Shown piece by piece: positions 52,820 through 61,232 of a DNA stretch of 64,000 bases; within the stretch, counting starts at the first letter, position 1, and every line of letters starts with the position of its first letter. The notes beneath the pieces were generated by a model. That model was not told the DNA's origin and searched no databases. It saw only the letters and a list, made by a program, of their open reading frames with translations. Made by a program: the position numbers and the translations under genes. Origin of the DNA: Novosphingobium terrae. Its GTDB lineage: Bacteria; Pseudomonadota; Alphaproteobacteria; Sphingomonadales; Sphingomonadaceae. Location: contig NZ_JABVZR010000002.1 in the NCBI RefSeq assembly GCF_017163935.1, positions 620,001-684,000 on the forward strand, written 5' to 3'.

Positions 52820-53448
52820 CGACCATCTTTGACACCATCACCGAACCGATAGCCCGGCGGGTCACGGCAGGGCTGGTGCGCATCGGCCATGTGCTGCGCA
52901 GCCGGGCCTGGAAAGGCGCCACGCCCGAGGGGGTGACCCCCACACAGGGTCATGCTCTGGGCCTGCTGCGCGAGGCCGAGGGCGGGCTGTCGCTGGGCGC
53001 CATCGCCAGCATGCTGGGCATTTCGGCCCCCACGGCCAGCGATGCCATGAGCGCGCTGGCGACCAAAGGGCTGGTGGTCAAGGCTCCGGGCGCAAAGCCG
53101 CGCTCCATCAACCTGTCCCTCACCTCTGAGGGCGAAGCGCTGGCCGCGCGCACCAGCGAGTGGCCCGCTTTCCTCTCCGATGCGGTGGAAACGCTCGAAC
53201 CGGCGGAACAGGCGGCGCTGCTGCGCGCGCTGGTCAAGCTGATCCGGGCCATGCAGGCCAGCGGCGACATTCCGGTGCAGAAAATGTGCGTCACCTGCCG
53301 CTATTTCCGCCCCAACGCCCATCCCGGAACCGAAACGCCGCATCACTGCGCTCTGGTCGACGCGCCTTTTGGTGACCGGCACCTCAGGCTCCATTGCGGG
53401 GAGCATGTGCCCGCCGAGGACGATGCCCTTTACGAGCAGTGGCGATAA
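52816..53448 (+). CDS. MarR-like regulator with C-terminal four-cysteine cluster
   Basis: 210 residues from the GTG at 52816, which overlaps the yggS stop. Residues 35-115 form a MarR winged helix ('LSLGAIASMLGISAPTASDA', 'MSALATKGLVVKAPG'). The end adds Cys158-x2-Cys161, Cys178 and Cys194 with nearby histidines ('MCVTCRYFRPNAHPG', 'PHHCALVDAPFGDRHLRLHC'). That suggests bound zinc or an iron-sulphur cluster and redox or metal sensing. The operator at 51309 is its probable site. Confidence 0.85.
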   Translation: MTTIFDTITEPIARRVTAGLVRIGHVLRSRAWKGATPEGVTPTQGHALGLLREAEGGLSLGAIASMLGISAPTASDAMSALATKGLVVKAPGAKPRSINLSLTSEGEALAARTSEWPAFLSDAVETLEPAEQAALLRALVKLIRAMQASGDIPVQKMCVTCRYFRPNAHPGTETPHHCALVDAPFGDRHLRLHCGEHVPAEDDALYEQWR

Positions 53449-53507
53449 GTACTCACCCTTATACCGGACCGTAAATCATACCATGGCGGTATAGTTCAGC
53501 TTATGAA

Positions 53508-53532
53508 AGCCGTCCCAACAGGCAGGACGGCT
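53508..53532. terminator. Hairpin after the MarR-like gene
   Basis: AGCCGTCC and GGACGGCT pair around 9 bases, 60 bases after the operon end and before the kinase operon. A weak 'gtgtt' follows. Termination or a 5' leader structure is possible. Confidence 0.45.
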
Positions 53533-53594
53533 GTGTTAACGAAAAAAGAAGCGATCAAATGCTAGAAATCCCCGTGATAAGGGGATGAAGAGCT

Positions 53595-53999
53595 ATGGCA
53601 CCACGCTGTTCGTCACAGCGTCAAGATCAGGCGGTCTCAGCGACGGATGCCACAGGGCGGATTCGGCGCGGGTCGGCCCTTCGCGACTTTATCCCCGCAG
53701 CCATGCTGCTTGTCTTTGGCCTGATCACCCTGCTGGCGGCCTCCCTCTCCGGCGATGGACGCGGCGGCCAGTATTTGGTCATGGGCGCGCCCTGGGCCAG
53801 CTATGGCCGGATGATCGGGGTTATTCGCAAGGCCGATGGCGGCCTTGCCGCGATCGGCGGCTTTGGCAACATCGCGATTGCCTCCTCCTCACGCAGTGAT
53901 TTTGCCCGGCGGGCACGGCAGGCCGGGGCCTGGGCCGTGCTGCCCAGCCCGCGCGTCGCAGGCTGTTTCGGTCTCCAGTCGGAAGCATCCCACCCATGA
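53595..53999 (+). CDS. Small membrane/periplasmic protein upstream of hybrid kinase
   Basis: 134 residues; one membrane helix at about 34-52 ('AAMLLVFGLITLLAASL') after a basic cytoplasmic start. The outer part contains 'IGGFGNIAIASSSRSDFARR' and one Cys. Its stop overlaps the ATG of the hybrid kinase (ATGA), so it is coupled to it and may be an accessory or input protein. No family recognised. Confidence 0.7.
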   Translation: MAPRCSSQRQDQAVSATDATGRIRRGSALRDFIPAAMLLVFGLITLLAASLSGDGRGGQYLVMGAPWASYGRMIGVIRKADGGLAAIGGFGNIAIASSSRSDFARRARQAGAWAVLPSPRVAGCFGLQSEASHP

Positions 54000-56827
54000 A
54001 CCTTGAGCTTGACAGCCTGCGCCGCCATTTCGGGCGCCTTCTTCTCGTTCTGCTCTGGGCACATGTGCCCTTGATGGGGCTGGTCGCCTGGGTGATGGGG
54101 CGGCCGCCGCTGTTTCCCATGCTGGCCGCCACCGTGCTGGCCGGGGCCTATCATCTGATCTGGCTGCAGCGCGGCATCGCGCCGCCCACCCGCTATCTCT
54201 CCGCCGTTGCGCTGGTGGGGGAGCCGGCGCTGCTGCTGTTCCTGCTGCGTGGCCATCCCTGGCAGATGGACATGCATATGTATTTCTTCGCCATGCTGGC
54301 CCTGACCATTGCCTGGTTCGATCGCAGCGCCATTCTGGTCGCGGCGGCGGCGACGGCCCTGCACCATCTGCTGCTGCTCTATCTGCTGCCCTATGCCGTC
54401 TTCCCCGGTGAGGGCGATCTGGGCCGGGTGCTGCTGCATGCCGCCATCGTCGCCTTCCAGACCGCCGTGCTGGTCTGGCTGAGCAATATGGTGGTGGAGA
54501 GCTTCGAGCGCATCGGCCGCATGAGCGCGGAAATCACCGACAAGAATGTCGCGCTGGAAGAACGCACCCGCGAGGCCGAAGAGGCCAACCGCTCCAAGAG
54601 CATGTTCCTGGCCAATATGAGCCATGAGATCCGCACGCCGATGAATGCCATCCTCGGCTTCTGCCATCTGTTCCAGCGGCTGGATCTGGATGCCAAGCAG
54701 CGGGACTACATCACCAAGATCAATGGCGCGGGCGTGTCGCTGCTGCGGCTGATCAACGATATTCTCGACTTTTCGAAGAATGAGGCCGGCAAGCTCACGC
54801 TGGAAAGCCATGCCTTCGATCTGCGCACCGCGATCGACAACCAGCTTCATCTGGTGGCCGAGAATGCCGCAGCCAAAGGCGTGGCGCTCCGGCATTCCAT
54901 CGATGAGGCGATCCCCACCGAATTGCTGGGGGATGAGTTGCGCTTCAATCAGGTGCTGCTCAACCTGCTCAGCAATGCGGTGAAATTCACACAGGCGGGC
55001 GAAGTGACCGTCTCTGCCATTCTGTTGACCCGCGACGATCAGGAGGCGCGGATCGAGGTCTCGGTGCGTGACACCGGGATCGGCCTCACGCCTGAACAGC
55101 AGGCCTCCCTGTTCAATGTCTTCACGCAGGCCGACAGTTCGACCACGCGCAAATTCGGCGGCACCGGCCTGGGGCTGGCGATCAGCAAGCAGATCGTCGA
55201 ACTGATGGGCGGGCAAATCCGCGTCGAGAGCGAGCCCGGCGTCGGCAGCACCTTCATCTTTCAGGTCGATATGGCGCTGGCACAGGCGTCGCAGGCGCTG
55301 GCACTGCAGCCGCCCCCGGCCCTGCGCGATCTGCGCGTGCTGGTGGCCGATGACAATGCCGCCGCGCGCCAGATCGTGGGCGAAATCTTCCGCGACTGGG
55401 GCATGGCGGTCGATCTGGTCGCCTCGGGCGCGGAGGCGATCAGCGCCATCGAGATGACGCTGCAATCGGGCAAGCCCTATGATCTGCTGCTGCTCGACTG
55501 GAAGATGCCCGGCATGGACGGCATCGACACCATTGAGGCGATGCGCCGCATTCCGGGTCTGTCCAAACCGCCGGTCACGCTGATCGTCACCGCCTATGGC
55601 AATGACGCCTTCATGTCGGAGCTGGGCAAGGCGGAAATCTCCGCCTTCCTCACCAAGCCGGTGGACGCGCGGGCAATGCTCGACACGATCACCAACCTGT
55701 TTGTGGATGCCAAACCGATCCGGCAGGATGCCCAGCCTGAAACGAGCGGCGTGCCCATGGTCTCGCCAGCGCTGCGCGGCCTGCGCGTGCTGCTGGTGGA
55801 GGACAATGAGATCAACCGCGAGATCGCTCAGGAGCTGCTCACCGACGCCGGATTGCAGTTCGATATCGCGGAAAACGGGAAGATCGCCTGCGACCTTGTT
55901 GCCGAGCGCCATGCGACTTACGCCGCGATCCTGATGGATGTGCAGATGCCCGAGATGGACGGCATCGAGGCCACTACCATCATCCGCCGCAGCCATGCCG
56001 CCGATGCCCTGCCGATCATCGCCATGACCGCCCATGCCTATGAGGAGGAGCGCCAGCGCTGCTTCGCGGCGGGGATGAACGATCATATCGCCAAGCCGAT
56101 CTCGCCACCGGTGCTGGTGCGCACGCTCGACCGCTGGCTGAAAGCGGATCGCGGGACGGTGGCGCCGGTTGTGGCGGCAAGCGAGCCCGCCCCCAAAGTG
56201 GATAGCGTTCTGCCCGACCAGCTTCCGCCCTTCGGGCTGGAAGCGGCGCTGGGGCGTGTCAACGGCAAGGCGGCCTTGCTGCGCAAGCTGATCCTCTCCT
56301 TTGCCGACAGCTATGCCCATGCCGGACAGAGCCTGAGGGATCTGCTCAAAACCGACCATGCCGAAGCGCGGCGCTTCGCCCATACGCTCAAGGGCGTGTC
56401 CGGCTCACTCGAACTGCCCGGGATTCAGGCGGTGGCGGCAGAGATCGAGCGCCGGATCGCGGCGGAGGATGTCACCGGAATGGAGGGCAGGATCGCCGAT
56501 CTTGAGGCGAAACTCGCCCCCGCCATCGCCGCGGCACTCAGCCTCAAGGGTGAACAGCCGGTGGGGCAGGATCATGCCGGCCCGGCGGCTGCTGACCCTG
56601 TCGAGGTCTCCGCCGCCAGCGCGCGGCTGCGCGATCAGATCCAGCGCCGCAGCCTCAAGGCGCGCTCGGGCTTCGATGCCCTGGCGCAGACCATGGGGCT
56701 CTCCGCCGAGGCCATGGCCGAGCACCCCATCCGCAAGGCGCTGGAAAGGCTGAATTACGATCAGGCTCTGGCGCTGCTCGATGAAGAGCATACGCCCATC
56801 CTCCCCGAGATCAGAGAAGCATCATGA
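53996..56827 (+). CDS. Hybrid histidine kinase with two receivers and HPt
   Basis: 943 residues. Six membrane helices (about 14-165), a coiled linker ('EERTREAEEANRSKSMFLA'), HisKA with His210 ('NMSHEIRTPMNAILGF'), HATPase ('NLLSNAVKF', 'DTGIGL', 'GGTGLGLAI'), two receivers (Asp in 'LLLLDWKMPGMDG' and in 'AAILMDVQMPEMDG') and an HPt domain with His in 'RRFAHTLKGVSG'. This is a complete phosphorelay in one chain. It overlaps the response regulator-GGDEF gene (ATGA), which is its likely final target. The signal is probably sensed in the membrane. Confidence 0.95.
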   Translation: MNLELDSLRRHFGRLLLVLLWAHVPLMGLVAWVMGRPPLFPMLAATVLAGAYHLIWLQRGIAPPTRYLSAVALVGEPALLLFLLRGHPWQMDMHMYFFAMLALTIAWFDRSAILVAAAATALHHLLLLYLLPYAVFPGEGDLGRVLLHAAIVAFQTAVLVWLSNMVVESFERIGRMSAEITDKNVALEERTREAEEANRSKSMFLANMSHEIRTPMNAILGFCHLFQRLDLDAKQRDYITKINGAGVSLLRLINDILDFSKNEAGKLTLESHAFDLRTAIDNQLHLVAENAAAKGVALRHSIDEAIPTELLGDELRFNQVLLNLLSNAVKFTQAGEVTVSAILLTRDDQEARIEVSVRDTGIGLTPEQQASLFNVFTQADSSTTRKFGGTGLGLAISKQIVELMGGQIRVESEPGVGSTFIFQVDMALAQASQALALQPPPALRDLRVLVADDNAAARQIVGEIFRDWGMAVDLVASGAEAISAIEMTLQSGKPYDLLLLDWKMPGMDGIDTIEAMRRIPGLSKPPVTLIVTAYGNDAFMSELGKAEISAFLTKPVDARAMLDTITNLFVDAKPIRQDAQPETSGVPMVSPALRGLRVLLVEDNEINREIAQELLTDAGLQFDIAENGKIACDLVAERHATYAAILMDVQMPEMDGIEATTIIRRSHAADALPIIAMTAHAYEEERQRCFAAGMNDHIAKPISPPVLVRTLDRWLKADRGTVAPVVAASEPAPKVDSVLPDQLPPFGLEAALGRVNGKAALLRKLILSFADSYAHAGQSLRDLLKTDHAEARRFAHTLKGVSGSLELPGIQAVAAEIERRIAAEDVTGMEGRIADLEAKLAPAIAAALSLKGEQPVGQDHAGPAAADPVEVSAASARLRDQIQRRSLKARSGFDALAQTMGLSAEAMAEHPIRKALERLNYDQALALLDEEHTPILPEIREAS

Positions 56828-57780
56828 GCATTATGACGGACAGGGCCTCCATCCTGATCGTGGACGATGAAGTCTCCAACATCGAGATCATCAATGCGAT
56901 CCTTGAGGATGATTACGAAATCTCCTTCGCCACCTCGGGGCAGGAAGCGCTGGAGACGGCGCGGACCATCCTGCCGGATCTGATCCTGCTCGATGTGCTA
57001 ATGCCCGGCATGGATGGTTTCGAGGTCTGCCGTCAGCTGAAAAGCGAGGCTCTGCTGGCCGATGTTCCGGTGATCTTCACCACCGGCCTTGGCGATACGG
57101 CCGATGAGGTGCGCGGCCTGACGCTGGGCGCCATCGATTATGTCACCAAGCCTGTCGAGCCGGTGATCCTGCGCGCGCGGGTCGGCAATCATGTGGAGTT
57201 GAAGCGCCTGCGTGACAGGATGGCGGAAATGGCCGTCACCGATGCGCTGACGGGCCTCTCCAACCGGCGCGGTATGGAGAAGATCCTGAACACCGAGACC
57301 GCCCGGCTGGCGCGCACGGGGGAATGGCTGTCGGTGATCATGCTCGACATCGATTTCTTCAAGCTGTTCAATGACAATTACGGCCATCCGGCGGGCGACC
57401 GCTGCATCGCCATGATCGCCTCGGCGCTGAACCGCGCCGTCAAGCGGGCGGCGGATGTGTCCGCCCGCTATGGCGGCGAGGAATTTGCCTGCATCCTGCC
57501 GGGAGCGGACGCTCAGGCCGCGATGTTCGTGGCGCAGGAAATCCTGCTTCAGGTGCAGACGCTGGACATTCCCCATGCCCATTCGCTGATCAGCAACCGC
57601 GTGACGGTCAGCGTGGGCGTGGCCTCCGCGCGCTGCGAGCCGGGTCTCACCCCCGATATGTGGATCAACCACGCCGACAGCCAATTGTATCAGAGCAAGC
57701 ATGGCGGGCGGAACCAGATCTCCGCCCATATTTTCGGCGGCGAGGTGGCAGAGGAGGTCAGCGAACTCAAGGACGCCTGA
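56824..57780 (+). CDS. PleD-like response regulator diguanylate cyclase
   Basis: 318 residues: receiver with Asp57 ('LILLDVLMPGMDGFEVC') and Lys in 'DYVTKPVEP', then a GGDEF domain with active 'YGGEEF' at 216-221 and an inhibitory I-site RAAD (208-211) exactly five residues before it. So it should make cyclic di-GMP on phosphorylation and be product-inhibited. It starts inside the kinase stop codon. Confidence 0.95.
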   Translation: MSIMTDRASILIVDDEVSNIEIINAILEDDYEISFATSGQEALETARTILPDLILLDVLMPGMDGFEVCRQLKSEALLADVPVIFTTGLGDTADEVRGLTLGAIDYVTKPVEPVILRARVGNHVELKRLRDRMAEMAVTDALTGLSNRRGMEKILNTETARLARTGEWLSVIMLDIDFFKLFNDNYGHPAGDRCIAMIASALNRAVKRAADVSARYGGEEFACILPGADAQAAMFVAQEILLQVQTLDIPHAHSLISNRVTVSVGVASARCEPGLTPDMWINHADSQLYQSKHGGRNQISAHIFGGEVAEEVSELKDA

Positions 57781-57885
57781 TCGCCCGAAGCATGGCCGAT
57801 ATCGACCGGGCCGATGCAATGTGGCAGGCTGGACGGAGCAGTACCCTTCCCGGGATTCGCGCTGAGCTGTCAGGAGTTTACGATC

Positions 57886-58182
57886 ATGTCCGAAGAGATC
57901 GCCGTCGTCGCCTATCTGCAGGCGCTTGAGGGGCAGGGCGCCGCCGTGGAGGCCGTGATCCGCCCCTGCGTCGAGGCCTCAAGGCAGGAAGCAGGCTGCC
58001 GGTATTACACCGCCCATACGGACAGCACCCGCCCGGGCCTTTTCGTCTTTATCGAACGCTGGGCCGATCAGGCAGCGCTCGATGCCCACACCCGAACCGA
58101 GCATTTCCAGGCGCTGATCGCCGGTGTGGAAGGCAAGCTGGCCGGCACGCCGGAGATCCAGACGCTCAAGGCGCTGGCATGA
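57886..58182 (+). CDS. Antibiotic biosynthesis monooxygenase (ABM) family protein
   Basis: A 98-residue ABM-fold protein ('AVVAYLQALEGQGAAVEAVI', 'RQEAGCRYYTAHTDST', 'VFIERWADQAALDAHTRTEH'), similar in size to the YgiN quinol monooxygenase group. AGGAG precedes the ATG at 57886. The stop overlaps the ATG of the DSD1 gene. Substrate unknown. Confidence 0.9.
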   Translation: MSEEIAVVAYLQALEGQGAAVEAVIRPCVEASRQEAGCRYYTAHTDSTRPGLFVFIERWADQAALDAHTRTEHFQALIAGVEGKLAGTPEIQTLKALA

Positions 58183-59303
58183 TGCTGGCTGGCCAGCCCA
58201 CCCCGGCGCTGGTCCTCGATGAGGCGCGCATGCGGCGCAACATCGCCCGGCTGCGGGACCGGCTGGCCCCTTTTGGCGTGACGCTGAGGCCTCATGTCAA
58301 AACCGCCAAATCGATCGAGGTGGTGCGCCAGTTGCTCACCGATGGGCATGGCCCGGCCACGGTCTCCACGCTGAAAGAGGCCGAGGCGCTGTTCGCGGCG
58401 GGCGTCACCGATATCCTCTATGCGGTGGGCATTGCGCCTCACCGCCTGGAGCGGGTGCAGGCCTTGCGCGCGCAGGGCTGCGATCTGGCCGTGCTGCTCG
58501 ACAGCATCGAGCAGGCCGGGGCGGTGGTGGCCGCCTGCGCCCATGGCGCGATCCCGGTGCTGCTGGAGATCGACAGCGACGGCCATCGCGCGGGGCTGAA
58601 ACCGCAGGATGAGCGGATCGTGGCCATCGGCCGCCTGCTGGTGGAGGGCGGCGCGATCCTGCGCGGCGTGCTGACCCATGCGGGCGGCAGCTATGGCGCG
58701 CGCAGCCCGGCCGAACTCGAAGCCTATGCCGAGCAAGAGCGCGCCGCCGTGGTCGAAGCGGCGGAACGCCTGCGCGCCGCGGGGCTGCCCTGCCCGGTGG
58801 TCAGCGTGGGATCGTCGCCCACTGCCCATTTCGCGCGGCACCTTGATGGCGTGACCGAGGTGCGCGCCGGGGTCTATGTCTTCTTCGATCTGGTGATGGC
58901 AGGCATCGGCGTGTGTGCGCTGGATGACATTGCGCTCTCCGTGCTGACCACGGTGATCGGGCATCAGGCCGAGAAAGGCTGGGTGCTGTGCGATGCGGGC
59001 TGGATGGCTCTGTCACGCGATCGCGGCACGCAGGGACAGGCACTGGATCAGGGCTATGGCGTGGTCTGCGACATCGACGGCAAGCCCTATCCCGATCTGA
59101 TCGTGGACTCGGCCAATCAGGAGCATGGCATCATCGCCCTGCGCCCCGGCAGCACGCAGCCCTTGCCCGATCTGCCGGTAGGGACGCAGTTGCGCATCCT
59201 GCCCAACCACGCCTGCGCCACCGGCGCGCAATTCGATGACTATATCGTGCTGCCCGCCGATGGTGGCCCCATCGCGATCTGGCCGCGCTTCCGGGGGTGG
59301 TGA
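58179..59303 (+). CDS. DSD1-family PLP enzyme (D-threonine aldolase / D-serine dehydratase type)
   Basis: A 374-residue fold-III PLP enzyme: Lys41 in 'LRPHVKTAKS', 'ATVSTLKEAEALFAAG', 'VGSSPTAHF', and the C-terminal metal pair His344/Cys346 in 'LPNHACAT', typical of zinc- or manganese-dependent D-amino-acid lyases. It probably breaks down a D-beta-hydroxy-amino acid. It is translationally coupled to the ABM protein. Confidence 0.92.
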   Translation: MMLAGQPTPALVLDEARMRRNIARLRDRLAPFGVTLRPHVKTAKSIEVVRQLLTDGHGPATVSTLKEAEALFAAGVTDILYAVGIAPHRLERVQALRAQGCDLAVLLDSIEQAGAVVAACAHGAIPVLLEIDSDGHRAGLKPQDERIVAIGRLLVEGGAILRGVLTHAGGSYGARSPAELEAYAEQERAAVVEAAERLRAAGLPCPVVSVGSSPTAHFARHLDGVTEVRAGVYVFFDLVMAGIGVCALDDIALSVLTTVIGHQAEKGWVLCDAGWMALSRDRGTQGQALDQGYGVVCDIDGKPYPDLIVDSANQEHGIIALRPGSTQPLPDLPVGTQLRILPNHACATGAQFDDYIVLPADGGPIAIWPRFRGW

Positions 59304-59309
59304 GCGATC

Positions 59310-60269
59310 CTACCTCCCGGAGGCGATAAAGCCTGCGATCCCCTCCACCACATGCGGCGCCAGCGGCAGGTTGGGATCGACATAAGTGGCAAAATTGGCG
59401 GCGCGCCCCTCCCCCGTCACCGATTTGAGCATGTGATTGGCATCGGGCAGCAAATCCAGTTGCGCTGACGGCAGCGCGCTTTTCAGCCGCTGCGCATCCT
59501 CCACACTGACCTGCAAGTCCTTCTCGCCCTGCACGATCATCACCGGCAGGTGCAGCTTGCCGATCAGCCGGGCCGGATCGACAGCCATCTCGCTGATAAA
59601 CCAGCCCTGCGTCTCGGGCCGGAACAGTGCCATCAAGGGTGGCGGCAGCTTGCTCGCATCCACCCGCTGCCCGGCGGACAGCGTGTCGATCGCGCGGTCG
59701 GCATCGGGCAGCAGGGCAGCATTGTTCGGGTTGTCATGCAACTGCTGCTTCAGCACCTGCCCCAAAGGGCGTCCCGCCGTGGCCACGAGGATCAGACCGC
59801 AGATCTCGTCCCCGCCGCCCGCCACCGTGGCCAGCGCGATCAGACCGCCTTCGCTATGCCCCAGCAGCCAGACACATGTGGCACCGGTGCGGGCGCGTGT
59901 CGCCCTGATCCAGGCATGCGTGTCCTGCACGTAATCCTGCAGGGTCACGGCATTGCCGTCCTCCACCGCCCCGGCACTGGCCAGCAGACCGCGCTTGTCG
60001 ATACGAACGCTGGCGATGCCATGTTGAGCCAGCCCTTCGGCCAGCAGGCGATAGGTGGAGGCTTTCATCCCCAGCGAACTGTTGCCATCGCGATCCGTAG
60101 GCCCGGAACCGGGCAGCATCAGCACGGTGGGCTGGGTGCTGCCTTCGACATGGAGCAGCGTGCCCCTCAGCTCTCCCTTGGGGCCCGGCGCCGCAATATC
60201 GCTCGATGTCACAGCCCCCGGCACGGCAGCAGCCAGAGCGAGAAGCATAAGCGGCATGGACATGATCAC
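59310..60269 (-). CDS. Secreted alpha/beta hydrolase
   Basis: A 319-residue alpha/beta hydrolase with a signal peptide (about 1-22, 'LALAAAVPGAV') and 'VLMLPGSGPTDRDGN', nucleophile Ser139 in 'LLGHSEGGLIAL', acid Asp in 'VQGEKDLQVS' and His in 'LLPDANHMLK'. It resembles esterase/peptidase YjfP-EstB-like S9 relatives. Its stop is 6 bases from the DSD1 stop, convergent. Confidence 0.9.
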   Translation of the reverse strand: MIMSMPLMLLALAAAVPGAVTSSDIAAPGPKGELRGTLLHVEGSTQPTVLMLPGSGPTDRDGNSSLGMKASTYRLLAEGLAQHGIASVRIDKRGLLASAGAVEDGNAVTLQDYVQDTHAWIRATRARTGATCVWLLGHSEGGLIALATVAGGGDEICGLILVATAGRPLGQVLKQQLHDNPNNAALLPDADRAIDTLSAGQRVDASKLPPPLMALFRPETQGWFISEMAVDPARLIGKLHLPVMIVQGEKDLQVSVEDAQRLKSALPSAQLDLLPDANHMLKSVTGEGRAANFATYVDPNLPLAPHVVEGIAGFIASGR

Positions 60270-60379
60270 GGAACCCCTGCTGTCGATCAGAACAATCTAT
60301 CATACTGACGTGGAATGGAAATAGGTGCGGGCATGCGCGGTGCTTTACCTTGCCCCGGAACATGACCTAATCAGGCGAG

Positions 60380-61072
60380 ATGACAGCCAGCACCCATGTC
60401 GCAAAAACCATCGAGGGCACGACCCTGACCCGCGCGGATCTGCAGGTGCTGATCGGCACGGGGCCCGTGCAGCTTGTCGCGTGCGATCTGGATGAGGCCG
60501 ATCTCTCCGATCTCGATCTGGCCGGATGGAGTTTCGAGCGCTGCAGCCTGCGCCGCACCAATCTGACCAAGGCCAATCTGGAACGAACGCAATGGCTCTC
60601 CTGCCGCGCGGGTTTTGCCAGCCTGTTCAGTGCCGATCTCAGCGATGCCGCGATCCGCTCCTGCGATTTCAACAATGCCAACTTTCGCCATGCCCGCCTG
60701 ACCGGCACGCGCCTCACCAGCAGCAAGCTGACCGGCGCCGATCTGACCGATGCGCGGATCATCGATCTGACCTGCGAGGAGGTGCTGATGGCCGGCGCCA
60801 AGCTGGCGGGGCTGAGCTTCCGCAAGCAGCATCTCAAGCGCATGGATTTCAGCCAGGCCGACCTGCGCAAGGCCGATTTCCGCGATGCCAGCTTCGAACA
60901 ATCCAGCCTGCGCGACGCCCTGTTGGCCGGCGCCCGCTTCGACAAGGCCGATCTGCGCGGGGCGGATCTTGGCGGCCTGCGCCTTGTCGATGCCGCGCTG
61001 TTTCGCGGCGCGACCATCTCGCGTGAGCAGGCCGCGCAATTGCTCGGTGAGTTGGGATTGAAGCTGGGTTGA
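60380..61072 (+). CDS. Pentapeptide repeat protein
   Basis: A 230-residue protein of tandem A(D/N)LxX repeats forming a right-handed beta-helix, such as 'CDLDEADLSDLDLAGWSFER', 'NLTKANLERTQW' and 'ADLRKADFRDASFEQSSL'. The layout, with a break near residue 110-150, is like Qnr/McbG DNA-mimic proteins, but function cannot be inferred from repeats alone. A lone gene, divergent from the hydrolase. Confidence 0.9.
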   Translation: MTASTHVAKTIEGTTLTRADLQVLIGTGPVQLVACDLDEADLSDLDLAGWSFERCSLRRTNLTKANLERTQWLSCRAGFASLFSADLSDAAIRSCDFNNANFRHARLTGTRLTSSKLTGADLTDARIIDLTCEEVLMAGAKLAGLSFRKQHLKRMDFSQADLRKADFRDASFEQSSLRDALLAGARFDKADLRGADLGGLRLVDAALFRGATISREQAAQLLGELGLKLG

Positions 61073-61232
61073 TCGCCCTCACGGCAAAAGATCAATCCAT
61101 TCAACAGCTTCGAAGGTCAGTCCTGCCTATCAATCCATTTTAATAATGGAAAACGATAAAAACTAACGATTTTCGTGATGCAGAACCTCATGCCAGCATA
61201 GCCCCATAAAAACATCACAATGGGGGAAGAAC

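Noticed and set aside
53801..56383. An 860-codon minus-strand frame over the hybrid kinase.
   Set aside because: Antisense shadow of a well-defined multi-domain protein; no ribosome site or recognisable domain.
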